39,465 bases of DNA from Microcaldota archaeon (GTDB lineage Archaea; Micrarchaeota; Micrarchaeia; Micrarchaeales; Micrarchaeaceae): NCBI GenBank assembly GCA_021792295.1, contig JAJYUY010000003.1, positions 1-39,465 on the forward strand, given 5' to 3'. The position numbers and the translations under genes were made by a program. This document shows positions 7,201 through 16,426 of the stretch, one piece after another (positions within the stretch are counted from its first letter, which is position 1; every line of letters starts with the position of its first letter). The notes under the pieces are model-generated. The model was not told the origin of the DNA, ran no database searches, and saw only the letters and a program-made list of their open reading frames with translations.

Positions 7201-9051
7201 ATGGCGAAAATAATAGGGATAGATTTGGGAACCTCGAACTCGGCAGCGGCTGTGCTAGAGGGTGGGCGCCCGGTGATAATACCGAGCAGCGAGGGGGCCT
7301 CGCTATACGGCAAGGCCTTCCCAAGCTATGTCGCGTTCACGAAGGACGGGCAGAGGCTGGTCGGCGAGGCGGCGAGGAGGCAGGCGGTTGCAAACCCGGA
7401 GGGGACCGTGACCGCCTTCAAGAGGAAGATGGGGAGCGACTTCTTTTACAACATACACGGAAAGCAGTACAGGCCGCAGGAGCTGTCCGCGATGCTCCTC
7501 CAGAAGATAAAGAACGATGCGGAGGCGTTCCTAGGGGAGCCGGTGAGCAAGGCAGTGATAACCGTTCCCGCGTACTTCGACGACAACCAGAGACAGGCGA
7601 CTAAGGACGCAGGCGAGATAGCAGGGCTTGAGGTCGTCAGGCTGGTCAACGAGCCCACAGCCGCGAGCCTCGCATACGGGGTTGACAAGGGAGGCAAGGA
7701 CATGAAGATCATGGTCTACGATCTCGGAGGAGGCACTCTCGACGTAACGATCATGGAGTTCGGGAAGGGGGTATTCGAGGTCAGGTCCACGAGCGGGGAC
7801 ACGCAGCTGGGCGGCACCGACATGGACGCCGCGATAGTGGAGTTCCTGGCGGGAGAGTTCAAGAAACAGTCGGGTGTGGACGTCAAGGGGAACCAGCAGG
7901 CGATGCAGAGATTGCGGGAAGCGGGAGAGAAGGCGAAGATAGAGCTCTCGAGCATACTGAGCACCGACATAAACCTTCCGTTCTTCGCTCAGGACAAGGC
8001 GGGCAAGCCGCTCAACTTCACCTATTCGCTGACGAGGGCCAAGCTGGAGAGCCTGGTGTTGCCCATAGTGGAGAGGTCGGCCAAGCCGGTCACGCAGGCG
8101 CTCAAGGACGCGAAGATTGAATCGAGCGGTCTGGACAAGGTGGTACTTGTCGGAGGGCCGACAAGGATGCCGATAGTGCAGAGATACGTGGAGCGCCTGC
8201 TCGGCAAAAAGATAGAGAGGGGCGTCGACCCAATGGAGGCGGTCGCGCTAGGCGCTGCGGTCCAGGCGGGCGTGCTGACAGGAGAGGTAAAGGACATCGT
8301 GCTCCTCGACGTCACCCCGCTATCGCTGAGCATAGAGACAATGGGCGGGATAGCGACGCGGCTCATAGAAAGGAACACGACAATACCCGTCAAGAAGTCC
8401 CAGATATTCAGCACTGCTGATGACAATCAGACCACGGTCGATATACACGTCGTACAGGGAGAGCGGGCGATGGCGAAGGACAATGTGGAACTTGGCAGGT
8501 TCAACCTGACCGGAATACCCCCGGCAAGGAGGGGCACCCCGCAGATCGAGGTGACGTTCGACATAGACTCGAACGGAATTCTTCACGTGACCGCCAAGGA
8601 CAAGGGTACGGGTAAGGAACAGAAGATGGATATTGTCGCCCCGCACAAAATGAGCAAGGACGAGATTGAGAAGAAAGTGGAGGAGTCGCAGGCTCACGAG
8701 GACGAGGACAAGAGACTCAGGGAGAATGTCGAGACGAAGAACAGCGCTGAGACGCTGATTTACACCGTGGACAGGAGCCTTGATGATTACAAGGACAAGA
8801 TTCCGGCCGATGTCAAGACGAAGATAGAGGAGGCGAAGAAGGCGCTGCAGGAGAGCCTGAAGGGTGAGGACTACGCCGACATAAGGGCGAAGAGCGACGA
8901 GCTGAGCAGGGCACTGCAGGAGATAGGCGCGAGCATGTACAAGGGGGGAGAGCAGCCGGGCGCTGGGCCGGCGGGAGGGCCTGAACAGGGCCCTGACGCC
9001 CCCGGCCATGACGGCAACGTGACCGACGCCGACTACAAGGTAAACAAGTGA
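7201..9051 (+). CDS. dnaK: Chaperone DnaK (Hsp70)
   Basis: ATP-driven Hsp70 chaperone of 616 aa. The nucleotide-binding domain shows [11 protein letters not shown] at the N-terminus, the phosphate-2 motif [13 protein letters not shown] (about 170) and the adenosine motif [11 protein letters not shown] (about 320). The linker [10 protein letters not shown] leads to the substrate-binding domain and a helical lid. The tail is Gly/Pro-rich ([12 protein letters not shown]). I chose ATG 7201 rather than GTG 7192 because the protein then starts [11 protein letters not shown], as in the family. It works with GrpE upstream and DnaJ 17 bp downstream. Archaeal DnaK systems are usually regarded as acquired from bacteria. 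Confidence 0.98.
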   Translation: MAKIIGIDLGTSNSAAAVLEGGRPVIIPSSEGASLYGKAFPSYVAFTKDGQRLVGEAARRQAVANPEGTVTAFKRKMGSDFFYNIHGKQYRPQELSAMLLQKIKNDAEAFLGEPVSKAVITVPAYFDDNQRQATKDAGEIAGLEVVRLVNEPTAASLAYGVDKGGKDMKIMVYDLGGGTLDVTIMEFGKGVFEVRSTSGDTQLGGTDMDAAIVEFLAGEFKKQSGVDVKGNQQAMQRLREAGEKAKIELSSILSTDINLPFFAQDKAGKPLNFTYSLTRAKLESLVLPIVERSAKPVTQALKDAKIESSGLDKVVLVGGPTRMPIVQRYVERLLGKKIERGVDPMEAVALGAAVQAGVLTGEVKDIVLLDVTPLSLSIETMGGIATRLIERNTTIPVKKSQIFSTADDNQTTVDIHVVQGERAMAKDNVELGRFNLTGIPPARRGTPQIEVTFDIDSNGILHVTAKDKGTGKEQKMDIVAPHKMSKDEIEKKVEESQAHEDEDKRLRENVETKNSAETLIYTVDRSLDDYKDKIPADVKTKIEEAKKALQESLKGEDYADIRAKSDELSRALQEIGASMYKGGEQPGAGPAGGPEQGPDAPGHDGNVTDADYKVNK

Positions 9052-9067
9052 TAAGCGGGCAGGGCAA

Positions 9068-10177
9068 ATGGGGGAAGATTACTACAAGATACTTGGGGTT
9101 GGCAAGAACGCCAGCCAGGACGAGATAAAGAGCGCCTTCAGGGCGCTCGCGCTAAAGTATCATCCCGACCGCAACAAGGAGAAGGGGGCGGAGGAGCACT
9201 TCAAGAGCATCAACGCCGCCTATGCGGTCCTCAGCGACCCGGAGAAAAGGAAACAATACGACGCATACGGACCTGACGCGTTCAGCCAGCGATACAGCCA
9301 GGAGGATATCTTCAGAAACTTCGACTTCGAGAGCGTCTTCAGGAACATGGGCTTCGACATTGGGGGCGACGACATCTTCTCCAGCATGTTCGGATTCGGG
9401 CAGCAGGGCAGGAGGGCCGACATAGGAAACGACATACTCGCCAGCGTAAGGATAACCATAGAGGAGGCGGCGAGGGGAGCTACGAAGAGGCTGCGGATTT
9501 CACATATAAAGGCGTGCGACAGGTGCGGGGGGCGGGGAGGGGAACCGGGCACGAAAGAGATCCAGTGCAGCAGATGCGGTGGCAGCGGGCACGTGCAGCA
9601 GACGGCGAGAACCCCGTTCGGGATGATAAGGACGGTCGGCGCGTGCGACAGGTGCGGGGGGCGGGGAAGATACTTCGAGAGGGCCTGTAGGAAGTGTAAT
9701 GGGAGCGGCGCGATGCGCGTCAATGATGAGGTGGAGGTTGCCATACCAAAAGGGGTCGACACGGGCTCGAGGCTAAGGCTGCAGGGGATGGGCGACTTCG
9801 GAAAGGACAGGGTGGGCGACCTTTACATAGACATTGAGGTGCAGGAAAGCAGGCTCTTCAGGAGGGAGGGCGATATGCTGTACAATGAGCTGCACATACC
9901 GCTCCATATCGCGCTGTTGGGCGGGGAGGCGATGGTGCAGACGATAGGCGGCGGCAGGAAGGTCAGGATAGAGCCAGGGGTGCAGAACAACTCCAAGATA
10001 GTGCTTAGGGGAGAGGGCATGCCGCACATGAGAGGATCGTCGAAAGGTGACCACGTGGCGACCGTCATTGTGGATATACCGAAGCATCTCTCGGACGAGC
10101 AGAGGAGGCTTGTGAAGAAGCTCGCCGATCTGAATGCCGACGACGAAGACAAGGTAAGGAAGTTTGGGATATTCTGA
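9068..10177 (+). CDS. dnaJ: Co-chaperone DnaJ (type I Hsp40)
   Basis: A 369-aa type I J-protein that delivers substrates to DnaK and stimulates its ATPase. The J domain (1-70) has the HPD motif at 32-34. A short Gly/Phe-rich linker (FGFGQQG) follows, then four zinc-binding CxxCxGxG repeats at about 149-215 ([32 protein letters not shown]), and the C-terminal substrate and dimer domains. All zinc ligands are present. It is the last gene of the heat-shock operon. Confidence 0.98.
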   Translation: MGEDYYKILGVGKNASQDEIKSAFRALALKYHPDRNKEKGAEEHFKSINAAYAVLSDPEKRKQYDAYGPDAFSQRYSQEDIFRNFDFESVFRNMGFDIGGDDIFSSMFGFGQQGRRADIGNDILASVRITIEEAARGATKRLRISHIKACDRCGGRGGEPGTKEIQCSRCGGSGHVQQTARTPFGMIRTVGACDRCGGRGRYFERACRKCNGSGAMRVNDEVEVAIPKGVDTGSRLRLQGMGDFGKDRVGDLYIDIEVQESRLFRREGDMLYNELHIPLHIALLGGEAMVQTIGGGRKVRIEPGVQNNSKIVLRGEGMPHMRGSSKGDHVATVIVDIPKHLSDEQRRLVKKLADLNADDEDKVRKFGIF

Positions 10178-10293
10178 ATCAGATATACACAGCATTCGTC
10201 GGTCTTGTTATCTGGCGTATCTAGCGTCATTACGTGACAAGATTCTGTTGAATATGGCCAATATTGTCGCGAAGTTCCTGCCGGTGCAAGATT

Positions 10294-10305
10294 GATATAT
10301 TTAAT
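10294..10305 (+). promoter_or_regulatory. TATA box deciding the start of the next gene
   Basis: GATATATTTAAT lies about 25 nt before the ATG at 10322. An upstream in-frame start at 10292 would lie inside this TATA box, so the leaderless ATG at 10322 is the better start. Confidence 0.6.
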
Positions 10306-10321
10306 CAGCCGAAATACAACT

Positions 10322-11104
10322 ATGCAGACCTGCAGGAATGGCGCTATTGACCGCGATGCTAGGGCGGCTTATGCTCAGGCGGACGGGAGAGGGGGCGTTG
10401 GTTGCATCGGCTTCAGGGGCATGTGGTACTCGCTTTTTTGCGGGTCTGTGCCGCCAGGTGATAGGCAGAGGGCAGAGCTAATGCTCTCCCATGCATTCGA
10501 GTACCTTGCCACGCGCACAGTAAGGGGAAATGACCTATTGGCATGGGAGAACGGCGGGTTTATAGCGCGAACCGATTTCCATCCGGGCAATGAAGGGCTT
10601 CGGTGGAGAAGCCTGGCCGGAGCGCCCGTATGCGGGGGGAAAGGCTCCGGTGGGTATCCTGATGCAAGCGTGTACGAAAGAGACGGTGCTGTTGGCAGCC
10701 TCATCCGACAATCGGATTGCGAGATGGAAAGGGCAGCCAGGAGGAATTGGGGCAGGGTTCATGTTACAATCGTCCCGGCCATGGTCAGGGGCGCCATATA
10801 TGGCGCAGTGGTTTACGGGTATCTCAAGGCGCGGGGTATGGGTGTGGATTACGCGTTTGCAGGTTATTCCAGCGGGAGGCGCTCGCTGCCGCCGCCAGAG
10901 TACGCAACAGAGACCGTGCACATTACCAAGGGCCAATCGGCGCTACTGCGAAGGGAATCCATGGGACGGAATGGGTGCATCTGGATTGTGGACAATGCGA
11001 TAGACACTGGGGAGACCGTGCAGAGAATCGCGGCGTATTTCAGGCGCATGGTCGACGAAGATAGGATAAGCATAATGGTCGCGAAAGAGCCGACACTCTG
11101 GTGA
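10322..11104 (+). CDS. Phosphoribosyltransferase-like protein
   Basis: A 260-aa protein that I recognise only in part. Near residue 222, WIVDNAIDTGETV fits the PRPP-binding loop of type I phosphoribosyltransferases (two acidic/Asn residues then DTGET), preceded by hydrophobic strands and followed by a helix. The N-terminal part is unusual: it is rich in Gly and aromatic residues with several cysteines, and does not resemble a nucleobase-binding hood I know. It stands alone after the dnaJ operon and is convergent with fttA. A role in nucleotide salvage is possible but unsupported. Confidence 0.65.
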   Translation: MQTCRNGAIDRDARAAYAQADGRGGVGCIGFRGMWYSLFCGSVPPGDRQRAELMLSHAFEYLATRTVRGNDLLAWENGGFIARTDFHPGNEGLRWRSLAGAPVCGGKGSGGYPDASVYERDGAVGSLIRQSDCEMERAARRNWGRVHVTIVPAMVRGAIYGAVVYGYLKARGMGVDYAFAGYSSGRRSLPPPEYATETVHITKGQSALLRRESMGRNGCIWIVDNAIDTGETVQRIAAYFRRMVDEDRISIMVAKEPTLW

Positions 11105-11119
11105 AGTAAAGCTACTTCA
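11102..11119. terminator. Hairpin spanning two convergent stop codons
   Basis: TGAAGTA-AAGC-TACTTCA is a perfect 7-bp stem. Its left arm contains the TGA of the phosphoribosyltransferase-like gene, and its right arm with the loop contains the TAG of fttA. It may separate the two transcription units; no long T-tract follows on either strand. Confidence 0.45.
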
Positions 11120-13076
11120 GCCTTATCGAGTCGAGGTCGCGCGGGCTTCTAGCATCGGCGTGCATGAGCCTGCCAAGGGTCCTTGAGAGGTCCTCGCACT
11201 TGCGCTCCTCGCCGTGCATCACGAATATGCTCTTCGGCCTCGGCTTCAGCCCCTCCGTGAAGTTTATCAGTTGGCGCCTGTCGCTGTGGCCGGATATGCC
11301 GCTCACCCTCCTGACCTCCATGTTGACCTTTATTGGGACGAGCTTGCCGTCCCCGTTCGGCAGTGCGACCTCGCTTAGGCCGTTCTCTATCCTCCTCCCC
11401 AGCGAGTTAAGGCTGTTGTACCCTACGAAAAGCAGCTTGTTCTGCGGCGAGTCCGCCAGCCTCTTGAAGTACTCTACGCTGGTACCCCCGTTCATCATGC
11501 CCCCGCTCGCGAGTATTATCGCGGGGCCATGGTCGAAGACCTCCTCGCGCTCGCCCTTCACTATCTCGAATATCTCGCTCTCGAACGGGGACTTGTTGTT
11601 CAGGATCCTGTTCCTCAGGCTCTCCTTCAGGTATTCCGGGTACGCCGTGTGCATCGCGCTCGCCTCGAGTATCATCCCGTCGAGGTAGACAGGCACCTCC
11701 ATCTTGTACTCGGGCCGCTTGTTCATGTAGTTCTCGAGTATCAGCTGCACCTCCTGCGATCTTCCCACCGCGACGAGCGGTATCAGCACCTTGCCGCCCT
11801 TGTCTATGGTGGACTTGACCTCGCCCATGAACTGCCGTTCGACCTCGTCTCTGCTCTTCCCTATGTCGTTTGCTGCGCCGTAGGTGCTCTCTATGAACAG
11901 GGAATCGACCCTCGGATACCTAGTCGACGCAGGGTCGTACAGGCGCGTGAAGCCATACTTCATGTCGCCGGTGTAGACTATGTTGTGCATGCCCTCCCCG
12001 ACGTGAAGGTGCACTATCGCGCTGCCGAGTATGTGGCCCGCGTTGTGGTATGTGAGCTTCAGCTCGTCGGTTATGTTGGTAACCTCGCCGTAGTCCCTGA
12101 CGACCATGTGGGTAAGCATCTTCCTTATGTCCTTCTCGCCGTAGAGGGGCGTGCCGCCCACCCTCTGGCTGAGCCGTATGTAGTCGCTGAGCAGCAGCGC
12201 CGCCAGGTCGCGCGTGGGCGGAGTGCAGTAAACAGGGCCCTCGTAGCCTGACTTGAACAGATAGGGGATGAAGCCGGTGTGATCCATGTGGGCGTGGGAG
12301 ACGACGATCGCGTCCAGCTCGCTTATAGAGAGGCTGGCGCTCCCTATGTAGGGGAAGGCCTTGTTGATATCGGAGCCGGCGTTCGCGTCCGCCCCCCTTA
12401 TCGACGACTCCGGGCTAAGCCCGCAGTCTATGAGTATCCTGGAATGGGGAGTCTCGAGGAGCAGACAGCTCCTCCCGACCTCGCTGAACCCCCCCAGCGC
12501 GGTCGCCTTGAGCCACTCGCTTTTCCCTATCGGCTTGTTTATGGTCTTCCCTATGCCTATCATGAACTTCTTCCTGAAGTCGGCCTCGTTGAACATCAGC
12601 TGTCGAACCCTCGATAGTGTGTCGCTCTCCATCGTCGGGGTTCTGAGCACCTTTGGCGTCCAGGCGGTCTCCATCGATATCGCCCGCAGGTTGGAGCCGT
12701 GCTTCCCTATGACGAGCCCTGGCTTCATCGCCTCGACGTGAACCTCGGAGAACTCCGGCACGAACCTTATATTGTTTATCCCGGCCTCCTTTGGGACTAT
12801 CCGCTCTATCGCCTCCTTCGCCCTCTCCGGATCCATGAGCGCGGAAGGGTCGCTCCTCATTATCAGCTTCTTCTTTATGGATGATGCTATGTTCCGGATT
12901 ATCATGTCGTCCTTGTAGAGCGCCTTCAGATTTTTCAGGTAGACGACTATGTCCGGGCCCTCGAACTCGGCCTTTACGTAGCCCGCGTCATCGGGCAGCA
13001 TCGATCTTATCCTCTCAAAAAGTTCCTTGGGGCTTAGCTGCACTCTCTCGTTTGCCCTGGCTTCTTCCATTTCCAA
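11112..13076 (-). CDS. fttA: Archaeal CPSF-type ribonuclease / transcription termination factor FttA (aCPSF1)
   Basis: A 654-aa beta-CASP metallo-beta-lactamase nuclease with N-terminal KH domains. Family members cut nascent RNA behind RNA polymerase and terminate transcription in archaea. The KH part covers about 1-180, with VIGKHGSNL in the second KH. The metallo-beta-lactamase core has the zinc motif SHAHMDHTG near 260 and the later YTGDMKYG. The beta-CASP domain follows (SGGMMNGGTSVEY, SGISGHSDRRQL), and the C-terminus carries the last metal-binding histidine (VMHGEERKCE). It lies 31 bp downstream of psmB on the same strand and is probably co-transcribed. Confidence 0.96.
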   Translation of the reverse strand: MEMEEARANERVQLSPKELFERIRSMLPDDAGYVKAEFEGPDIVVYLKNLKALYKDDMIIRNIASSIKKKLIMRSDPSALMDPERAKEAIERIVPKEAGINNIRFVPEFSEVHVEAMKPGLVIGKHGSNLRAISMETAWTPKVLRTPTMESDTLSRVRQLMFNEADFRKKFMIGIGKTINKPIGKSEWLKATALGGFSEVGRSCLLLETPHSRILIDCGLSPESSIRGADANAGSDINKAFPYIGSASLSISELDAIVVSHAHMDHTGFIPYLFKSGYEGPVYCTPPTRDLAALLLSDYIRLSQRVGGTPLYGEKDIRKMLTHMVVRDYGEVTNITDELKLTYHNAGHILGSAIVHLHVGEGMHNIVYTGDMKYGFTRLYDPASTRYPRVDSLFIESTYGAANDIGKSRDEVERQFMGEVKSTIDKGGKVLIPLVAVGRSQEVQLILENYMNKRPEYKMEVPVYLDGMILEASAMHTAYPEYLKESLRNRILNNKSPFESEIFEIVKGEREEVFDHGPAIILASGGMMNGGTSVEYFKRLADSPQNKLLFVGYNSLNSLGRRIENGLSEVALPNGDGKLVPIKVNMEVRRVSGISGHSDRRQLINFTEGLKPRPKSIFVMHGEERKCEDLSRTLGRLMHADARSPRDLDSIRLK

Positions 13077-13107
13077 AGAATCACATTAAACTGGAGCCTG
13101 TATGTCC

Positions 13108-13749
13108 CTATTTCGCCTGGCTTGCTATCTTCTCTATGTCCTTGCCGCTGTATTCCGTATAGCCGGACTTGGTGACCACCGCTATGATCATACCGTCCCC
13201 TGTGGACGCGCTCCTCTTCATCGCTATGGAGAGCGCTCTCGACGCGAGCTTGACTCCCTCCTTTGTGCCGATGCCCTTCTTGTAGGCGTCGTCCAGATAG
13301 CCTGTCGCCATCTCGGTGCCCGCGCCGGTGACGACGTACTTGGACTCGTCGGAATAGCCCCCTATCGGGTCCATGCTGTAAAGCTCCGATTCAGAGCCAT
13401 CGAGTCCTCCTATCATGAGCTGCACGTAATATGGCATCATCTTGTTCTGTTGCAGTATTATCGAGAGGAGCGACGCCGCCGATTTCGGGGACATCGGATG
13501 GTTTTCGCTCATCTTGTAGACCTCGCTGTGCGCCCTCAGGATCCTTATTATCTCCTGCGCGTCGCCAACCGAGCCGGCTACCGTCAGCACGAGGTTATCG
13601 TCTATCCTGAAGACCTTCCTGACAGAGGTGTTGTTCACGAAGTCGCCCATGGTGGACCTCATATCAGCGCCCATCACCACGCCGTCGCTGCAGATAATAC
13701 CGACCGTGGTCGTACCCTTCATATATTTCGCGTATTCCGCTTTGTTCAT
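13108..13749 (-). CDS. psmB: Proteasome beta subunit
   Basis: Catalytic subunit of the 20S proteasome (213 aa). A 12-residue propeptide ends MKG and is followed by the autocatalytically exposed nucleophile Thr13 (TTTVGI). Counting from that threonine, Asp17 (GAD) and Lys33 (RKVFRI) of the catalytic triad are present, as is the C-terminal ASTGDG loop. The alpha subunit is not in the window. It leads a probable psmB-fttA operon. Its upstream region (13750-13840, minus strand) is AT-rich with more than one possible TATA box. Confidence 0.97.
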   Translation of the reverse strand: MNKAEYAKYMKGTTTVGIICSDGVVMGADMRSTMGDFVNNTSVRKVFRIDDNLVLTVAGSVGDAQEIIRILRAHSEVYKMSENHPMSPKSAASLLSIILQQNKMMPYYVQLMIGGLDGSESELYSMDPIGGYSDESKYVVTGAGTEMATGYLDDAYKKGIGTKEGVKLASRALSIAMKRSASTGDGMIIAVVTKSGYTEYSGKDIEKIASQAK

Positions 13750-13904
13750 CTAGAACACCCAACCTTAATATGATCAAGTCCGTCATTTTAGTGTATTACC
13801 GCCTTCTGGTCTGCGCTTTGGTTTTAAAGGATTGCCGACTGCTGAAACCGGTCGAACCAGAAAAAATGACAGTTATACTTTGTAACAATACATATATATT
13901 TGTT

Positions 13905-13924
13905 GTGCCGGCATCGGCCGGCAC
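13905..13924 (-). terminator. Hairpin directly after the TRAM gene
   Basis: GTGCCGG-CATCGG-CCGGCAC is a perfect 7-bp stem starting two bases past the TRAM stop codon. An AT-rich stretch (about 13887-13903) follows it in the transcript direction. It looks like a terminator or a 3'-end stabilising stem. Confidence 0.5.
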
Positions 13925-13926
13925 AT

Positions 13927-14184
13927 TCATATTATGACGCTGCCGTTGCCTATGAACTGGTGCTTCGGGTTCTTCAGCTCGGCGTAGACGAATGTGCGGT
14001 ACACCTTGGTCACTCGCACGTCGTATGTGTTGCCTATCTTCGTCTTCGCGTTCCTTACAAAGACGACCAGGTTCCCTATCTTGCCTATGCCCTCTCCCCT
14101 CGCACCCTTCGCGTCTACCTTTATCCCGTAGACCTGCCCCTCCTCTATCCCTGAGATTCTATAGTCCGGTATTCCCATCTCCAT
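13927..14184 (-). CDS. TRAM-domain RNA-binding protein
   Basis: A small single-domain TRAM protein of about 85 aa. The domain is a five-strand beta barrel with the pattern GQVYGIKVDAKGARGEGIGK, then LVVFVRNAK, IGNTYDVRVTKVY and FVYAEL. Stand-alone TRAM proteins in archaea bind RNA and some act as cold-shock-type RNA chaperones. I prefer ATG 14184 (AAAGGA eight bases upstream); ATG 14178 and an upstream GTG at 14211 are alternatives. A TATA-like CTTTAATAAG lies at about 14242-14252 on the minus strand. It has its own hairpin at the 3' end. Confidence 0.88.
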   Translation of the reverse strand: MEMGIPDYRISGIEEGQVYGIKVDAKGARGEGIGKIGNLVVFVRNAKTKIGNTYDVRVTKVYRTFVYAELKNPKHQFIGNGSVII

Positions 14185-14360
14185 CCACCCATTCCTTTGG
14201 CGGATTCGCACCCACCAAAACCCAATAGGTAATGGGACACTAGACTTATTAAAGCTATTCTACAGCTATGTGGAAAGACGAACATGAAGCACTCTATGTT
14301 GTGCTTTTGATGCGGTTTCGCAGCTGTTGGGCCCGGAGACTTGGTAGTTGCAGGGAGAAT

Positions 14361-14380
14361 GGTGGCGGCAATCCGCCACC
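14361..14380 (-). terminator. Hairpin directly after TFB
   Basis: GGTGGCGG-CAAT-CCGCCACC is a perfect 8-bp GC-rich stem five bases past the TFB stop codon. No T-run follows on the minus strand, so it may protect the mRNA 3' end rather than terminate. The remaining bases between here and the TRAM gene (14212-14360) show only the TRAM promoter. Confidence 0.5.
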
Positions 14381-14384
14381 AGGA

Positions 14385-15503
14385 TCAGAGGTTGACGTCT
14401 ATGTCAAGCTGCTCCTTCAGCTCCCTATACCTGTTCCTTATAGTTACCTCTGTCACGCCGGCAACGTCGGCGACCTCCTTCTGGGTCCTGCGCTCCCCGG
14501 CGAGCGCGCCTGCTATGTAAACGGCTGCGGCGCTGACCCCGGTCGGGCTCCTCCCCGATATCAGACCCTTCTTCATTGCGTTCCGTAGCAGTTGCACCGC
14601 CTTCTCCTGCGCGTCTCCGCTGAGCTTTAGCGCATTTATGTACCTGGGCACGTAGCTCACAGGGTCGGTCAGCGGGATCTTCAGGTCGAGCTCGTGGGAT
14701 ATTACCCTGTAGGCCCTGCCTATCTCCTTCTTCGGAAGCCCGGATATGTTCGCGATCTCGTCGAGAGTCCTCGGCATGCCCGCCTGTCTGCACGACGCGT
14801 ATATGACCGCCTGGACCACGGTCTCTATCGGTCGACCCCTTATCAGGTTGTTCTGCACGCACTTCCTGTAGAGCAGCGCCGCGCTCTCGCGTATGTTCTC
14901 AGGCAGCCCGAGGTAGCTCGACACGCGGTTCAGCTCCGGCAGGGCGATAAGGTAGTTGCGCTCGCTCGAGCTGGCTATGCTCGCGCGCTTGTGCCACTTC
15001 CTCATTCGGTAGAGCTGTGCCTGCCTCTTCGATGGTATGCGCACCCCCCTTATGTCCTTGTTGTAAAGATCTATCTCGGTAACAAGCCCCTTGTTCGGCT
15101 TCGTGTACCTTATCGGGGCGCCGGTCCTCGCCCTCGAGCTCCTCTGGTCCGCGTCGAAAGCCCTCCATTCTGGGCCCATGTCCGTCGCGTTCTCCCCGAT
15201 GACGAGCCCGCAGTTGTTGCACACAAGCTCCCCCCTTTCGTTGTCGACAAGAAGGTCGGTGCTGCTGCAGCTCGGGCACTTCCTTATGCGCCCGGAGCCG
15301 AGGTCTGCGGGCTGCTGCGGCTGCGCGCCCTGGGAGATCCTCGCATGCTGGCTCGCATCGGGCGCCTCTCCGGGAGCGGGCACCTCCTCCACGTTTATCA
15401 TGTTGTCCTTGAGGACCACCTTCTTGGACGCACCTGGCTGCGTCTTCTTGGGCCTCGTTTTCGTCACGGTTCTTGTCACGGTCTTTGAAGTTGTCTTCAC
15501 CAT
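14385..15503 (-). CDS. tfb: Transcription initiation factor TFB (TFIIB)
   Basis: Archaeal TFIIB homologue that bridges TBP on the TATA/BRE promoter and RNA polymerase. With ATG 15503 as start (GGTG seven bases upstream; a TTG at 15515 is weaker) it has 372 aa. A basic Thr/Lys-rich and Pro/Ala-rich N-terminal extension of about 70 residues is longer than usual. The zinc ribbon has Cys76, Cys79, Cys95 and Cys98 (CPSC...CNNC), followed by the B-reader (GPEWRAFDADQRSSRARTG) and two cyclin repeats with the C-terminal helix-turn-helix (TQKEVADVAGVTEVTIRNRY) for BRE contact. Whether other TFB copies exist cannot be seen here. Confidence 0.96.
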   Translation of the reverse strand: MVKTTSKTVTRTVTKTRPKKTQPGASKKVVLKDNMINVEEVPAPGEAPDASQHARISQGAQPQQPADLGSGRIRKCPSCSSTDLLVDNERGELVCNNCGLVIGENATDMGPEWRAFDADQRSSRARTGAPIRYTKPNKGLVTEIDLYNKDIRGVRIPSKRQAQLYRMRKWHKRASIASSSERNYLIALPELNRVSSYLGLPENIRESAALLYRKCVQNNLIRGRPIETVVQAVIYASCRQAGMPRTLDEIANISGLPKKEIGRAYRVISHELDLKIPLTDPVSYVPRYINALKLSGDAQEKAVQLLRNAMKKGLISGRSPTGVSAAAVYIAGALAGERRTQKEVADVAGVTEVTIRNRYRELKEQLDIDVNL

Positions 15504-15670
15504 ATTTTTCACCAATTAAGCGGTCTCAATAGCATTAAGCTTATATTCCTTTGCAGGATCAGGCAGTAATATTGTGTTGCAATAAGTATTTAAATCTTTT
15601 GGTTAAAGCCTTTTAAATGCTTGTGCGGATTCCGTCGATGGGCAATGCCCCCGAACACGGGCGATGCGTA

Positions 15671-15681
15671 TATATATTTTG
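15671..15681 (+). promoter_or_regulatory. TATA box upstream of a short uORF and the 15769 gene
   Basis: TATATATATTT lies in the 15519-15768 intergenic stretch, with a start of transcription expected near 15700. Downstream comes a 16-codon ORF (15711-15761) and then the ATG at 15769. A second TATA-like CTTAAATACC at 15757-15766 lies too close to the ATG to serve it. Confidence 0.4.
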
Positions 15682-15768
15682 TTTAGCGTAAGCATGCTAT
15701 CGGTGTGGGAATGCCAACGAAGAGCGCGGATCCAGGCATGGTGATTGCAGAAAAACCTTAAATACCAC

Positions 15769-16416
15769 ATGCGTCGACGTTATTATGAGGCGATTGGATT
15801 GGGGACCATTACTAAACCGGTAGAGAAGCCCGGGATAGAGGGGCTTGTTCGCAGGATCGAGGCTCTGGTGGGCGACCCGGCTGCGGCGGTGAGAAGCGCG
15901 CAGAACATAAGAAGCTATGAGATAGCCTGGGACACGGAATACAACGATCCCATCGGTGCGCTCATGATAAGTATGCAGCACCTCGACCTTGGCTTCTCCG
16001 GGGATCTGGTGAGGAGGCGCGGCATCCCGACAGAGCAGATAGTCGCGAGCGCCATAAAGGTCATCATAGAGGCCGCGGAGCATAGGAAAGATTTCTACGA
16101 GGTCGTACCCGAGATCGCGGACCGCTACATAGACATGATCGGTGGGGACAGGTACGCCAACGTTGTCCAAATAGTGAACAGGCTTGTGGCCGGCCATTAT
16201 CTTTATAGGGACGAGGACGAGGAGATACGCAAGGAGCTGATGGCCGGGGTTGACGGGCTGGATGAGACGCATCGGCAATGGGAGGCGGAGATCGCGCTCG
16301 AGGACCACGAGGAGGAGCGAAAAGAGATCAAGGAGGATGCGCTGGCGGAATTGGAGGCCATCCTGGCCAAGATGGAAAAAAATATCGCTGGAGTGCGGCC
16401 ATTGCTCAGGGATTAA
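15769..16416 (+). CDS. Unrecognised helical protein with charged C-terminus
   Basis: A 215-aa protein I do not recognise. It is mostly helical and soluble: a middle region (about 60-160) with alternating hydrophobic and charged residues (GIPTEQIVASAIKVIIEAAE, IADRYIDMIGGDRYANVV) and a strongly acidic/basic C-terminal coiled coil (about 170-205, EEERKEIKEDALAELEAIL). The ATG at 15769 is preferred over an in-frame TTG at 15745. Its stop lies about 10 bases from the 3' end of the convergent RNase P RNA gene. Confidence 0.78.
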   Translation: MRRRYYEAIGLGTITKPVEKPGIEGLVRRIEALVGDPAAAVRSAQNIRSYEIAWDTEYNDPIGALMISMQHLDLGFSGDLVRRRGIPTEQIVASAIKVIIEAAEHRKDFYEVVPEIADRYIDMIGGDRYANVVQIVNRLVAGHYLYRDEDEEIRKELMAGVDGLDETHRQWEAEIALEDHEEERKEIKEDALAELEAILAKMEKNIAGVRPLLRD

Positions 16417-16426
16417 CGATAAGGTT

